Part shown: in pieces, positions 27,564 to 35,962 of the stretch
How the letters are laid out: the number at the start of each line of letters is the position of its first letter
How positions within the stretch are numbered: position 1 is the first letter of the stretch
Source of the DNA: Cyclobacterium lianum
Lineage (GTDB): Bacteria; Bacteroidota; Bacteroidia; Cytophagales; Cyclobacteriaceae
Length of the DNA stretch: 64,000 nucleotides
NCBI RefSeq assembly: GCF_900143075.1
Contig: NZ_FRCY01000021.1
Location: 1 to 64,000, forward strand
Direction: 5' to 3'
Translations under genes and position numbers: made by a program
Notes under the pieces: generated by a model
The model's input: the letters and a program-made list of their open reading frames with translations, nothing else
Told to the model about the DNA's origin: nothing
Database searches by the model: none

Positions 27564-28697
27564 TCACCTGATTTCATCCCACAGGAATTCATACCTTTCA
27601 ATATTCGGGTTTTCCCTATTGGCTCCTTTATAATTGATTACATTAAAAAAAGTCACTCCTTCTTTTTCCTGGAAATAGGGGACCGCATAATAGCCATCCG
27701 TTATATCGGCCCGGTCACTATTGTCGAGAACCACCCATTGTTTCACTTTTAAGGTTCCCGGATCAATCTTAAAAAGCCCTAACTCCATCTTTCTTTCCTG
27801 ACCTTCTTCAGTTCGCCAGTTCCTTCCCAGTAGATAAATATGTCCATCTTTGGAAAAAAGGCGTGGCCGGCCAATATGTGATTCCATAAAATCATACTCC
27901 GAGCTTAAATTATGTTCTTTGATGAATTTAAAATCGGCATCTGTCAAATAGATCCTTTGGTTGGGGCCATATTCGCGAGTGGTCACCACAAACCCATCTT
28001 CCCAGGGTATAAATGCACTTTCATTTATTCTATGGCCCCCAAACTCTTCGGTTAGGTCACGGACCAATGTCCAGGACCGGCCATTATCCTTGGATTGAAC
28101 CACATCAACGGACCATTTTTCCCCCGGGCGGTATCCAAATCCCATGACCAGCATGTAGGTAATCTGACCCTCATTGATAAAATCAAAAGCGTAACCATAT
28201 TCCCGTCCATTAACCTTCGGCGCCAATTGGGTAGGCGAAACGTCGAACCCCTGACTCGTATTCTGTACCCTAACTTCCCTAAGACCGGCGCGGTAATTGT
28301 CGTTGTCATGCCCGGTATGCTGGGTATCAATATAGAGGCCGATGGAACCATCCGGAAATCTAACCCACTCTCCCATTTGATGAACCAGTCCCGGATCAGC
28401 AGCCAAGCTTTTTTGTTCTATAATCTCATTGTTTTTTGTATCAAAATGGAGCATTTCCAATCGGGCTTCCTTATCCTGCCCATGCTTTGATCCCCTTTTA
28501 AAAGAAATCAGGATTTCATTGGGGTTCAGCCTTAGAATAGAAGGAAAGGCCAAATAGCTTTCCGTGTCCAACTCGTCTGAGGAAACCAAAATCTGAGTGG
28601 TCTTGTATTTTGGTACGATGGGATGCTGTCCATTAGCCATCAAAACAGCTACTATATATAAGCTGAAGCTACAAAAGATCGTTTTCAAGTTCATCAT
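27564..28697 (-). CDS. Exported sialidase-fold (BNR-repeat) protein
   Basis: The protein has 377 residues with a signal peptide (ends near 'VLMANGQ') and a beta-propeller with at least one Asp-box ('SKDNGRSWTLV', about residue 200). Segments such as 'SILRLNPNEILISFKRG', 'VRFPDGSIGLYID' and 'RPRLFSKDGHIYLLGRNW' are typical of the sialidase superfamily. The Arg-triad and Asp/Tyr/Glu residues that define true sialidases were not identified, so a glycosidase, a lyase or a binding role is possible. It is the last gene of the 27.6-38.4 kb operon, 90 bases downstream of the GHL10-like gene. A second, distinct sialidase-fold protein is encoded at 33.8-35.1 kb. Confidence 0.7.
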   Translation of the reverse strand: MMNLKTIFCSFSLYIVAVLMANGQHPIVPKYKTTQILVSSDELDTESYLAFPSILRLNPNEILISFKRGSKHGQDKEARLEMLHFDTKNNEIIEQKSLAADPGLVHQMGEWVRFPDGSIGLYIDTQHTGHDNDNYRAGLREVRVQNTSQGFDVSPTQLAPKVNGREYGYAFDFINEGQITYMLVMGFGYRPGEKWSVDVVQSKDNGRSWTLVRDLTEEFGGHRINESAFIPWEDGFVVTTREYGPNQRIYLTDADFKFIKEHNLSSEYDFMESHIGRPRLFSKDGHIYLLGRNWRTEEGQERKMELGLFKIDPGTLKVKQWVVLDNSDRADITDGYYAVPYFQEKEGVTFFNVINYKGANRENPNIERYEFLWDEIR

Positions 28698-28787
28698 AAA
28701 TTGTTAGTTAAATTTCTTAGGATGCTCGCCACACCCAGGTATCGATTTTATTGAAAATGTTTTTTATATAAATTTTTCCTAATTCGA

Positions 28788-31019
28788 CTATTTTAAATGA
28801 ATATGATCTACATGCAAGGTACCAGATCCAAGAGGTCGGATGGTGAGGTTTGTCTTGATTTGATCGTTTAAATGGGTCAATGGAATGAGATAGGACGTCC
28901 ATTTATCGTTGATCTTTACACGTTTCGTATTTCCCTCTCCCAAATTTATTAATAGTTCCATTGATTCATTCCTGGACGTTCGCAGAAACAATTCTATTTG
29001 GCCCTGACTTCCCTTATCTAATAAAAATTCCTGTGAAGTAATTTCGTACCCTTTTTTTTTAATTTGAAAACTGCCATACCGGGTTCCGTCCGGTGCCTCA
29101 GCACTTGTGATGATTTTAAAATTTTCAGTTGCCGGTGCGCCGCTTGCGTCACTAATTCGAAATGCATCAAACCAGAGTCGTCCATGGGTTGCCGTATTTG
29201 ATGCGACCACCATCTCCAACACTACCTCCATTTCTTTTGAGTTAGCTGGAATCTGTTGCCTCGAAGCCAACTCTCTCCAGGAGAAACTTCCTTCAACTTT
29301 CTCCTTCTCCTCAATTCTTTTGATGACATGATCGTTGGCGTCTTTAAAAACGATTCGCATACTTGCCCATTCGATACCTTTTAAATCTTCTCCATGAATC
29401 TGAACAGAAAACCGGGAAGGACCTTCGGGTACCTCGGGGATTTCAGATTCCGCCTTCCAGGAAACGGCGCGGTGAGGGCCTTTCCCAGCACCGTTTTCTG
29501 CATATACCAACATTGCCGACCTACCCGAATAGGACCTACCGGAAAATTCAGAACTAGCCATTACCTTCCAATCATAAATAGCGAAAAGGTGTTCATTACC
29601 CTGATTATCTGACGTCCAGTATTTGACAAAATCATCTAAAGTTAATCCAGAAGCTATATTTCTCCCAGGGAGCCAATCGTTCATGGAAGACCATGCAGGT
29701 ACTATTTCCCAAAACAAACGGCTGTTTTCCTTTTCAAAACTTCCATGAGGTAATGGATTATCGAACATTGACGCTATGTAATCCCTTTCCAGATTTGGCA
29801 CCTCAGTTTTTTGGAGATCATCTTGGTCCGTTTCTTTCCAATTTCCAAGGGCCTCCCAAATTTCCTTTTGATAGACTTCATGAATTAAAACACCGTCCGC
29901 ACCCATCTGATGGAAAAAATGGAGTTGCCTTGGAATGTATTCCAGCAGGTGACTCCAGGAGTATTCATCCTTAACCTTCCAATATACCGTTGAAAGGATA
30001 TAGGCATAGAAATCCATATCATTTTCCTTTGTGGCCATTCTGATTTTTAAGAATTGATCTATACCTCCTTTTTCATACCAGGCAAACGTCTCTCCCCTGG
30101 AATTGGCCATCACCAATCCATCAGCCGCCTGATTTGAGATCATTGTTTTCCAGTCCAGAAAAATATTTTCCCCAGATGGTTGCAAATATCCACTAAGTGT
30201 GGCGCCGGCAAGGGTCGTAATATTATCATCCCGCAACATATTTTTTGCTTCTTTAAGAAATTCAATGATAAAATCACCATGTATTTTGGCCACTTTCTTC
30301 CTGTCGGGGATGCTGGTTAAAATGTCAATGCCGTATAACTCTTTATATTTTTCAACCACCGGTAAATTATAAGCCGCATACGTATTTCTTGGAACATGCG
30401 TCATATTCTGGGGTGTGTGACTGGACTTTGTACAAAAAAACACCTGATCAACACCATATGCGGCCAAATCTCTCACCCTGCCCAACATATAATCCCTCAC
30501 CTCCTTATGGGCATAACTCGGGAAGGCATTGTAAATTACGGTATCCTTACGGGCCTGGGGAGTAAATTCGGGATGGGTGATAAAAAATTGATCATAGCTG
30601 GATTCAAACAAATCGAAATGTACACCAACCTTTATTCCCAACTGATGACCTTCGTCCACAAGCACCCTTAAGGGGTCAAAATCTTCTCCAAATGCATCCA
30701 GCCTTTCCTGATAGACGGTTCCATGGTCGATTCTGGCATTGATTACACCTTTATTATTGATTCTTAAATTAATCTGATCAATGTTTTTTTCCTTAGCCAA
30801 ACGCACAAATTGCCTGATTTCAGAAGGTCCCATGACAAAAATGTTGTAATCCCAGGTCAGAATTATCGGGAAGCTTTCTGATGGATTTAGGCAACCCTTC
30901 CTGTCACCTTCGCTGCTACCATTTGACTCAACGATTGGCAACCCATCTTTAGGAGCCCATACCAAAAATGCAACAGATAATGTCGTTAATCTTATAAAAA
31001 ACCTAAGCATTAAGGTCAT
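28788..31019 (-). CDS. GHL10-like TIM-barrel glycosidase with C-terminal beta-sandwich domains
   Basis: The protein has 743 residues. After a signal peptide it has a TIM-barrel-like region (about 50-420): 'FPIILTWDYNIFVMGPSEIRQFVRLAKEKNIDQINLRIN', 'GHQLGIKVGVHFDLFE', 'YGVDQVFFCTKSSHTPQN' and 'MGADGVLIHEVYQKEIWEAL'. This resembles the GHL family of hypothetical glycosidases, but the match is from general layout rather than a clear signature. Two jelly-roll domains follow (about 440-640 and 650-743, 'RFSVQIHGEDLKGIEWASMRIVF', 'LWFDAFRIS', 'GTLHVDHIHLK'), which are CBM-like. Met4 (31010) is an alternative start. The substrate is unknown. Confidence 0.6.
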   Translation of the reverse strand: MTLMLRFFIRLTTLSVAFLVWAPKDGLPIVESNGSSEGDRKGCLNPSESFPIILTWDYNIFVMGPSEIRQFVRLAKEKNIDQINLRINNKGVINARIDHGTVYQERLDAFGEDFDPLRVLVDEGHQLGIKVGVHFDLFESSYDQFFITHPEFTPQARKDTVIYNAFPSYAHKEVRDYMLGRVRDLAAYGVDQVFFCTKSSHTPQNMTHVPRNTYAAYNLPVVEKYKELYGIDILTSIPDRKKVAKIHGDFIIEFLKEAKNMLRDDNITTLAGATLSGYLQPSGENIFLDWKTMISNQAADGLVMANSRGETFAWYEKGGIDQFLKIRMATKENDMDFYAYILSTVYWKVKDEYSWSHLLEYIPRQLHFFHQMGADGVLIHEVYQKEIWEALGNWKETDQDDLQKTEVPNLERDYIASMFDNPLPHGSFEKENSRLFWEIVPAWSSMNDWLPGRNIASGLTLDDFVKYWTSDNQGNEHLFAIYDWKVMASSEFSGRSYSGRSAMLVYAENGAGKGPHRAVSWKAESEIPEVPEGPSRFSVQIHGEDLKGIEWASMRIVFKDANDHVIKRIEEKEKVEGSFSWRELASRQQIPANSKEMEVVLEMVVASNTATHGRLWFDAFRISDASGAPATENFKIITSAEAPDGTRYGSFQIKKKGYEITSQEFLLDKGSQGQIELFLRTSRNESMELLINLGEGNTKRVKINDKWTSYLIPLTHLNDQIKTNLTIRPLGSGTLHVDHIHLK

Positions 31020-31043
31020 TGTTTAATAACAAATAATTCGCTT

Positions 31044-31859
31044 TCATTTTGATAGGAATTTATTGATTTGATGATTTTTATACACCTTCCAATTTGAAGT
31101 ACTGTGTCCTCCTGATACTGTCCTTAACTTTACTGATCCGCCAAGTGCATTGACCTCTTTCTTTAATCGTAAGGAGTGCTTTTCATAAGGAACTGCCTGA
31201 TCCTTGCGGCCGTGAAAAATCAACATGGGAATGTTTATCAATTTTTCAGGAAACGTTGCAGGATTGATACTTTTAAATTCCTCTCTTGATTGCCAAATGA
31301 AATTGGCCGACTTTCTTCGGGAGTACGCTTCTTCAAGGTCGTAGACTGGAAAGGTGCCGATAATCCGTTCAATTTTTTCCGGATGATTCCTGATCATCCT
31401 AAACATTTGGACCCCACCTGCCGAAGTACCCCATAGAACCCATTTTTCCTTAACTTTATAATTTGATCGGATGTATTCATATACTTTCAGCAAATTTTTC
31501 AGTCCCAGGTCAGTTCCCCAGGTATCGTTTCCGTTGGAAAGGACTACAAACAGGTACCCGTTTTTTAATGCGAGATTTCTTTGGTGAACATAAAAAGACA
31601 CACTTTCTTCCTGTCCTGGAAGATAATTCAAGGCATTCCTTCCACTTCCATGCAAGGCCATTAAAACGGGATAAGCAACTGAATCCGATTTTTGAACCCT
31701 TTCAGGTAGCGAGATATACACTATTCGATCGCCTATCTCAAACAAGGTGTCTTTCTGATGAGTCAATGAAAAAGAATTGGAATAAAATAGGAGATTGAAC
31801 ACTCCGCCAATCCAAATTATAAGAAAGTATGTTTTAAGGCTTTTTCGATTTGAAGGCAT
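31044..31859 (-). CDS. Alpha/beta hydrolase, esterase/dienelactone-hydrolase-like
   Basis: The protein has 271 residues with an N-terminal hydrophobic signal segment and an alpha/beta hydrolase fold: oxyanion region 'ALHGSGRNALNYL', nucleophile elbow G-T-S146-A-G-G, acid Asp220 in 'FHGRKDQAVPYE' and His252 in 'SGGHST'. This is the layout of the polyhydroxybutyrate-depolymerase/acetyl-xylan-esterase-like group. It sits between the FAD oxidoreductase and the GHL10-like gene with about 40 and 24 bases of spacing, so it is probably in the same operon and may remove acyl groups from the glycan or split a lactone. The real substrate is not shown by the sequence. Confidence 0.82.
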   Translation of the reverse strand: MPSNRKSLKTYFLIIWIGGVFNLLFYSNSFSLTHQKDTLFEIGDRIVYISLPERVQKSDSVAYPVLMALHGSGRNALNYLPGQEESVSFYVHQRNLALKNGYLFVVLSNGNDTWGTDLGLKNLLKVYEYIRSNYKVKEKWVLWGTSAGGVQMFRMIRNHPEKIERIIGTFPVYDLEEAYSRRKSANFIWQSREEFKSINPATFPEKLINIPMLIFHGRKDQAVPYEKHSLRLKKEVNALGGSVKLRTVSGGHSTSNWKVYKNHQINKFLSK

Positions 31860-31898
31860 GGAATTCTTCGTTTTTCAAATAGTTAAGTTTTTGCATTA

Positions 31899-33740
31899 CT
31901 ATTCATAAACCCTTATTTCTATGACACGCGCATGATCAATGCCATTGGTAGCCAAAATGGTAACTACCAGTTGGTCCGCAGGCTTGCCCTTCAAATTATG
32001 AATTCGGTGTCTATGGTAATTGTCATCCTCCTCCAGGACTTCCTGACACCGGCCATTTAAGAAAGTTTCCAAACGGTATTTTTTTACGGTTTCAGGTTGC
32101 GGCATCCCCCAGTGCATTTTGCGGGTATATTCGTCTGCAAGACTAAAGGTCAATACCCGGTGGGATCCCGTATCGAAGGTGAGCTGGATACTTCGTATAT
32201 TTTTAGGCTTCTCCCAGCTCATTTGAATCCAGGCTGGTAAACTACACGATGAGTCACTCATCCAACGATGAGTTCCGGGAAACGCTATTTGAGATCTAAC
32301 GCCTCTCTTCCCATGAACACTTCTGTTTTGCCCACTGATCACATTTATTGCCGGACCAATTTCCTGTTCGCTACTACATTGAATTTTGGACACTTTAGCC
32401 AGATCGGTAGGGTCCTCATTTACTACTCCGGGAATAAAGGCATCCTCCTTTATAAGCTGCTGTTGGATTTGCGAGATTAACTTTTTATTGCTGAAAATTT
32501 TCAACGGTGGGGTATTGTCTCTCAAGGCCAATGCCGCTGCTGTTCCAACTCCCTGCCCTACCACGGCACAGGTGGCCATTACGCGAGTCGACGCAAATGC
32601 CACATGGCTTGCGGAAATGTTCCGGCCGGCGAACATCAGGTTGCGTATTTTTTTACTGATACAAGCTCTTAACGGGATTTGATACAATTGGGGCACCTCA
32701 TGATGGATACAGGGAAGCTCCTTTATAGCGTCAACGCCACTGGGTGGATGAAGATCCATGTGCCATCCCCCAAAAGCGATCGCATCTTCAAAAAGGGTTG
32801 CACCTTGAATGTCTTTTTGGGAAAGGGTGTATTGTCCAACAAATCTCCTGCTTTCTCTCTTTCCGGGTAAAAAACCACACCATTCCAACGCCCAATTTTC
32901 AGCACCATGGTCTCCTCCATTTTTAACGTGGTCCCAAACCCCCAGCAAAATAGCCAAAAGTTCATCCCTAATGATTTCATTATCTTTAATGGTATCAAGG
33001 GTACCGCCCCATTCTAACCACCAATACCCGTATTCCAACCCCAAATCCATATCCATCGCCGGGGTTGCGTGAGGCCGAAGTGCCAGGTCTTCTTCCGTGA
33101 CTTTTCTTGCCCATGCGGGTGGCGAAAAGGGCATGGGGCGGTCATGCTTTTTTGCTTGAAACATCAACGAGGATCCTAACCTTAAATTGTCCGCTTTATC
33201 CTGCCCCAGATCTTCTCCGAAAGTGGATTTGGACTCTCTCCCTTCATAATAGGGGGCACCAGAGCCTGCGCCTATGGTACCATCTCCAGTACAATCGATA
33301 AAAATTTTTGCTTCAATTTCAAATTCATCTTCGGTGGAAGGTCTTCTGGCAAAAGCTTTCGTAATGATCTCATATCTGACCTCCACTCTTTCAACCCGGG
33401 TATTAAGCATTAAAGTAAGGTTGGGCTCCTGTCTACATTTGTCATACCATATGAGGTCAAAAATGGAAGGGGACCGCTGTGGGTTTCGCACACATGCCTC
33501 AAGTCGTAATTCTTCAATGATACCTGATTCCCGTGCCTCTACGGATAAATATTCACCCCGTTTACCGCTACAATCAGCTCCTACCATATGCATTCTTACT
33601 TCACTCGACGCATTTCCTCCCAATACGGAACGGTCTTGACACAGAATTACTTTTGCGCCGTTTCTTGCCGATGCCAAAGCAGCCGGCAAGCCACCAGGTC
33701 CACCCCCTGTCACCAATACATCACATTTTAGTTGCTTCAT
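31899..33740 (-). CDS. FAD-dependent oxidoreductase with C-terminal discoidin-like domain
   Basis: The start at 33740 (MKQLKCDVLVTGGGPGG) places the dinucleotide-binding motif G12-x-G-x-x-G17 right at the N-terminus. Upstream in-frame residues from 33875 do not belong to the family. The protein has about 613 residues: an FAD-binding part with 'GNASSEVRMHMVGAD', 'IFIDCTGDGTIG' and 'IPLRACISKKIRNLMFAGRNISAS', and a C-terminal domain of about 120 residues ('QMSWEKPKNIRSIQLTFDTG...') that resembles F5/8-type discoidin folds. No signal peptide is evident, so it is probably cytoplasmic. Related FAD oxidoreductases act in sugar catabolism, but no function is established for this one. Confidence 0.82.
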   Translation of the reverse strand: MKQLKCDVLVTGGGPGGLPAALASARNGAKVILCQDRSVLGGNASSEVRMHMVGADCSGKRGEYLSVEARESGIIEELRLEACVRNPQRSPSIFDLIWYDKCRQEPNLTLMLNTRVERVEVRYEIITKAFARRPSTEDEFEIEAKIFIDCTGDGTIGAGSGAPYYEGRESKSTFGEDLGQDKADNLRLGSSLMFQAKKHDRPMPFSPPAWARKVTEEDLALRPHATPAMDMDLGLEYGYWWLEWGGTLDTIKDNEIIRDELLAILLGVWDHVKNGGDHGAENWALEWCGFLPGKRESRRFVGQYTLSQKDIQGATLFEDAIAFGGWHMDLHPPSGVDAIKELPCIHHEVPQLYQIPLRACISKKIRNLMFAGRNISASHVAFASTRVMATCAVVGQGVGTAAALALRDNTPPLKIFSNKKLISQIQQQLIKEDAFIPGVVNEDPTDLAKVSKIQCSSEQEIGPAINVISGQNRSVHGKRGVRSQIAFPGTHRWMSDSSCSLPAWIQMSWEKPKNIRSIQLTFDTGSHRVLTFSLADEYTRKMHWGMPQPETVKKYRLETFLNGRCQEVLEEDDNYHRHRIHNLKGKPADQLVVTILATNGIDHARVIEIRVYE

Positions 33741-33841
33741 GCTACTATTTTTTCTGATTTTTTGTTCAAAATATCTAGTTAAAAAGAATCTTATATTGGT
33801 AAATGATAAATAACAAGAACCGCGTCCTTGTAGGAATATCA

Positions 33842-35146
33842 CTATCCTTTGAAATATAAATTGGGTTGATTCCAACGGATTTTGGCCACGAATACGCTTC
33901 CGTCACTTCCATACTGTTGTACCGCCCCATTGGCTTCGGGAGTGGAATATTTTCCTGAAAACTGCATCCACTCCGCCACCGTTACCCAGGTTTCTTGTGG
34001 ACTTACATCCGTTACGCCAAAATTCCCTAACCTCGCTCCCCTTTCTTCGACGATAATTCGTTCGGTTTTACGAATGATACATAACCTCTCAGGGTCCACC
34101 TGTGCCATAAAAAGGGGAGCACGGTGCCGGAAAACATGGTCATTTCCAGCTCCTTTCCTTGTATAAACAAGAAATAAACCTTCGCTATGGGTAACCCAAT
34201 GCTGCTGGGTATTATAATTGCCCAGCTCCGTTCCATCATCAAATTTCCAGGGTACAATCTGCTCAAAATTCAACCCGTCCTGACTTCTGGTAACATATCC
34301 TTTATGATCGTTTCTCAGGGTTAGAAAATAGTTATTCTGAAACCTGGTTAACGATGGTTCCTGTAAACCCCGTGAACCGTCATCAATTTTTATTTCCTTA
34401 CCATGCGTTTTGTAAATGAGGTTTTCTCCATCAAAACTGCACCTCAGCACAGCAACCTGATCAGACCGTTTTTCATCCTTTGGATGGGGGTTAAAGTAAA
34501 TGGGAAGCAGGATGCTGCCATCCGGCTCGTCGTACCGTTGCACTGATCCCGCTCCTGCAAAGTAAAATTTATCACCCACAGGCATTTGAAGCTTCTTCCA
34601 ATGGTTCCACTTACCGTGCTTTTCATCGTAAACCGCATAGGATGTATGCCTCGGCCGAGGAACCATCACCTTCCAGTCCGATGTATAAACCACTGTATGC
34701 CCTATTCCCAGTAATTTTTTAGAATGGGAATGAAAACCTGGCCAAAAGTCACTGGCTGCTACCGGGTGCTTTTTTCCATCAATGACTTCATATCTTGGGT
34801 TCAGTTGAGGTATTGCCACAGGATCGGAATATGATTCTCCTAAATCAACCGTATCGAACCCATACATACCCTTAAAGACATCACTTCCTGACAAATCATG
34901 GGTATTCATAGTAAATAAAACCCTTAAATTGGGCTGAGTTCCTATCCCGGGAAGGATTCCCGCGCGAGGATGTACCCAACATTTGTTTCCATCGTATAAT
35001 TTCGTTGGTACATCCTGGCGGAGTCGATATTTCAATTTCTTCCCCATTTGGGAAGACAAAACACCTATCGTTCCATATGCGGGCAACACCATTAGAGAAA
35101 CGCTCTTAATGGCAGATGATTTTAAGAATTGTCTACGATTTACCAT
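33842..35146 (-). CDS. Tat-exported sialidase-fold protein
   Basis: The 434-residue protein begins with a twin-arginine signal (MVNRRQFLKSSAIKS), so it is folded before export to the periplasm. The body is a beta-propeller with repeated WxD/Asp-box-like blades ('RPRHTSYAVYDEKHGKWNHWKKL', 'FAGAGSVQRYDEPDGSILLPIYF', 'TRSQDGLNFEQIVPW'). Tat export suggests a cofactor- or metal-dependent protein or tight folding. It is the fourth gene after SusC/D in the operon and differs strongly from the sialidase-fold protein at 27.6 kb. A sialidase activity cannot be claimed; a related glycosidase or a binding role is possible. Confidence 0.65.
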   Translation of the reverse strand: MVNRRQFLKSSAIKSVSLMVLPAYGTIGVLSSQMGKKLKYRLRQDVPTKLYDGNKCWVHPRAGILPGIGTQPNLRVLFTMNTHDLSGSDVFKGMYGFDTVDLGESYSDPVAIPQLNPRYEVIDGKKHPVAASDFWPGFHSHSKKLLGIGHTVVYTSDWKVMVPRPRHTSYAVYDEKHGKWNHWKKLQMPVGDKFYFAGAGSVQRYDEPDGSILLPIYFNPHPKDEKRSDQVAVLRCSFDGENLIYKTHGKEIKIDDGSRGLQEPSLTRFQNNYFLTLRNDHKGYVTRSQDGLNFEQIVPWKFDDGTELGNYNTQQHWVTHSEGLFLVYTRKGAGNDHVFRHRAPLFMAQVDPERLCIIRKTERIIVEERGARLGNFGVTDVSPQETWVTVAEWMQFSGKYSTPEANGAVQQYGSDGSVFVAKIRWNQPNLYFKG

Positions 35147-35179
35147 TACGCTATTATTTCAAAATAAATCCTTCGCTCA

Positions 35180-35962
35180 TCAGGAAAATCTGAAACCCAG
35201 TGCTTGAAACTCGTTCATTATTTCAGTCAACCGTTTCCGGATTAAGGTCATATCACTGGAATAGGTAATCAGCATGGCACCCATATCTAACAATTTTTTG
35301 GCATGCTCGGAGGAGAAGGCCGGGGTTCCCCAACGTTTTCCTGCATTTTTAGCGGACACAGCCAGCCTATCCAGTGCCTCCCAATACCTGGAATCTTTAA
35401 AATCTCCCGGAAATCCACCCTGCAGGCTAAAATCTCCGGGCCCGAAAAAGAGCAGATCCACACCATCCACCTCTGCAATCTCTTGTGCAGCATTCAAGCC
35501 CATTTCATCTTCAATTTGCACTACTAAAAACGTTCCCTCATTGGCTGACTTCAGGTAATCAACTAAAGGAAGGGTTCCATAACGGGCATCTGGTCCCGAA
35601 GCATCCAATCCTCTTCCCCCTTTAGGCGGAAATTTGACATGGTGGACCGCCATTTTTGCTTCCTCCACACTACTGCATCGCGGATACATGATGCCGTTTG
35701 CCCCTGCCTCCAGCAATCGGGCCATTTGAACAAACTCTCCATTCCCTGGTCTGACCAAAAGATCAGATTTGCCCACCCGGGCAGCCCTCATCAGCCCACT
35801 CACTGTCTCAGTAGAATGGGAATGATGTTCCATGTCTACCCAAATGACATCAAATCCCAAAATACTGGTCAATTCAAATAAAGCAGGGTCTGTAAGGTGA
35901 AGTGTGACTCCTAATACCGGATGACCTGATTTCCATTTTGATATGCAATTACTACTTTTCAT
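35180..35962 (-). CDS. HpcH/HpaI-family aldolase (keto-deoxy sugar acid aldolase type)
   Basis: The protein has 260 residues with the class II (metal-dependent) HpcH/HpaI signature: 'FDVIWVDMEHHSHS' (Asp43, Glu45), 'RPGNGEFVQMARLLEAGANGIMYP', 'KFPPKGGRGLD' and the metal ligands Glu151 ('VVQIEDEMGLN') and Asp177 ('LLFFGPGDFS'). The family splits 2-keto-3-deoxy sugar acids or 4-hydroxy-2-ketoacids into pyruvate and an aldehyde. Its gene overlaps the start region of the upstream symporter gene by 11 bases, which suggests coupled translation. I infer that it finishes breakdown of a sugar acid imported by that symporter; the exact sugar is unknown. Confidence 0.88.
   Translation of the reverse strand: MKSSNCISKWKSGHPVLGVTLHLTDPALFELTSILGFDVIWVDMEHHSHSTETVSGLMRAARVGKSDLLVRPGNGEFVQMARLLEAGANGIMYPRCSSVEEAKMAVHHVKFPPKGGRGLDASGPDARYGTLPLVDYLKSANEGTFLVVQIEDEMGLNAAQEIAEVDGVDLLFFGPGDFSLQGGFPGDFKDSRYWEALDRLAVSAKNAGKRWGTPAFSSEHAKKLLDMGAMLITYSSDMTLIRKRLTEIMNEFQALGFRFS

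Noticed and set aside
33741-33875. N-terminal extension of the FAD oxidoreductase gene
   Set aside because: The FAD-binding motif starts right after Met at 33740, and the extension overlaps the end of the upstream gene.
27564-35146. True sialidase activity for the two sialidase-fold proteins
   Set aside because: Only Asp-box-like blades are visible; the catalytic Arg triad and Tyr/Glu pair could not be placed, so the activity is not claimed.
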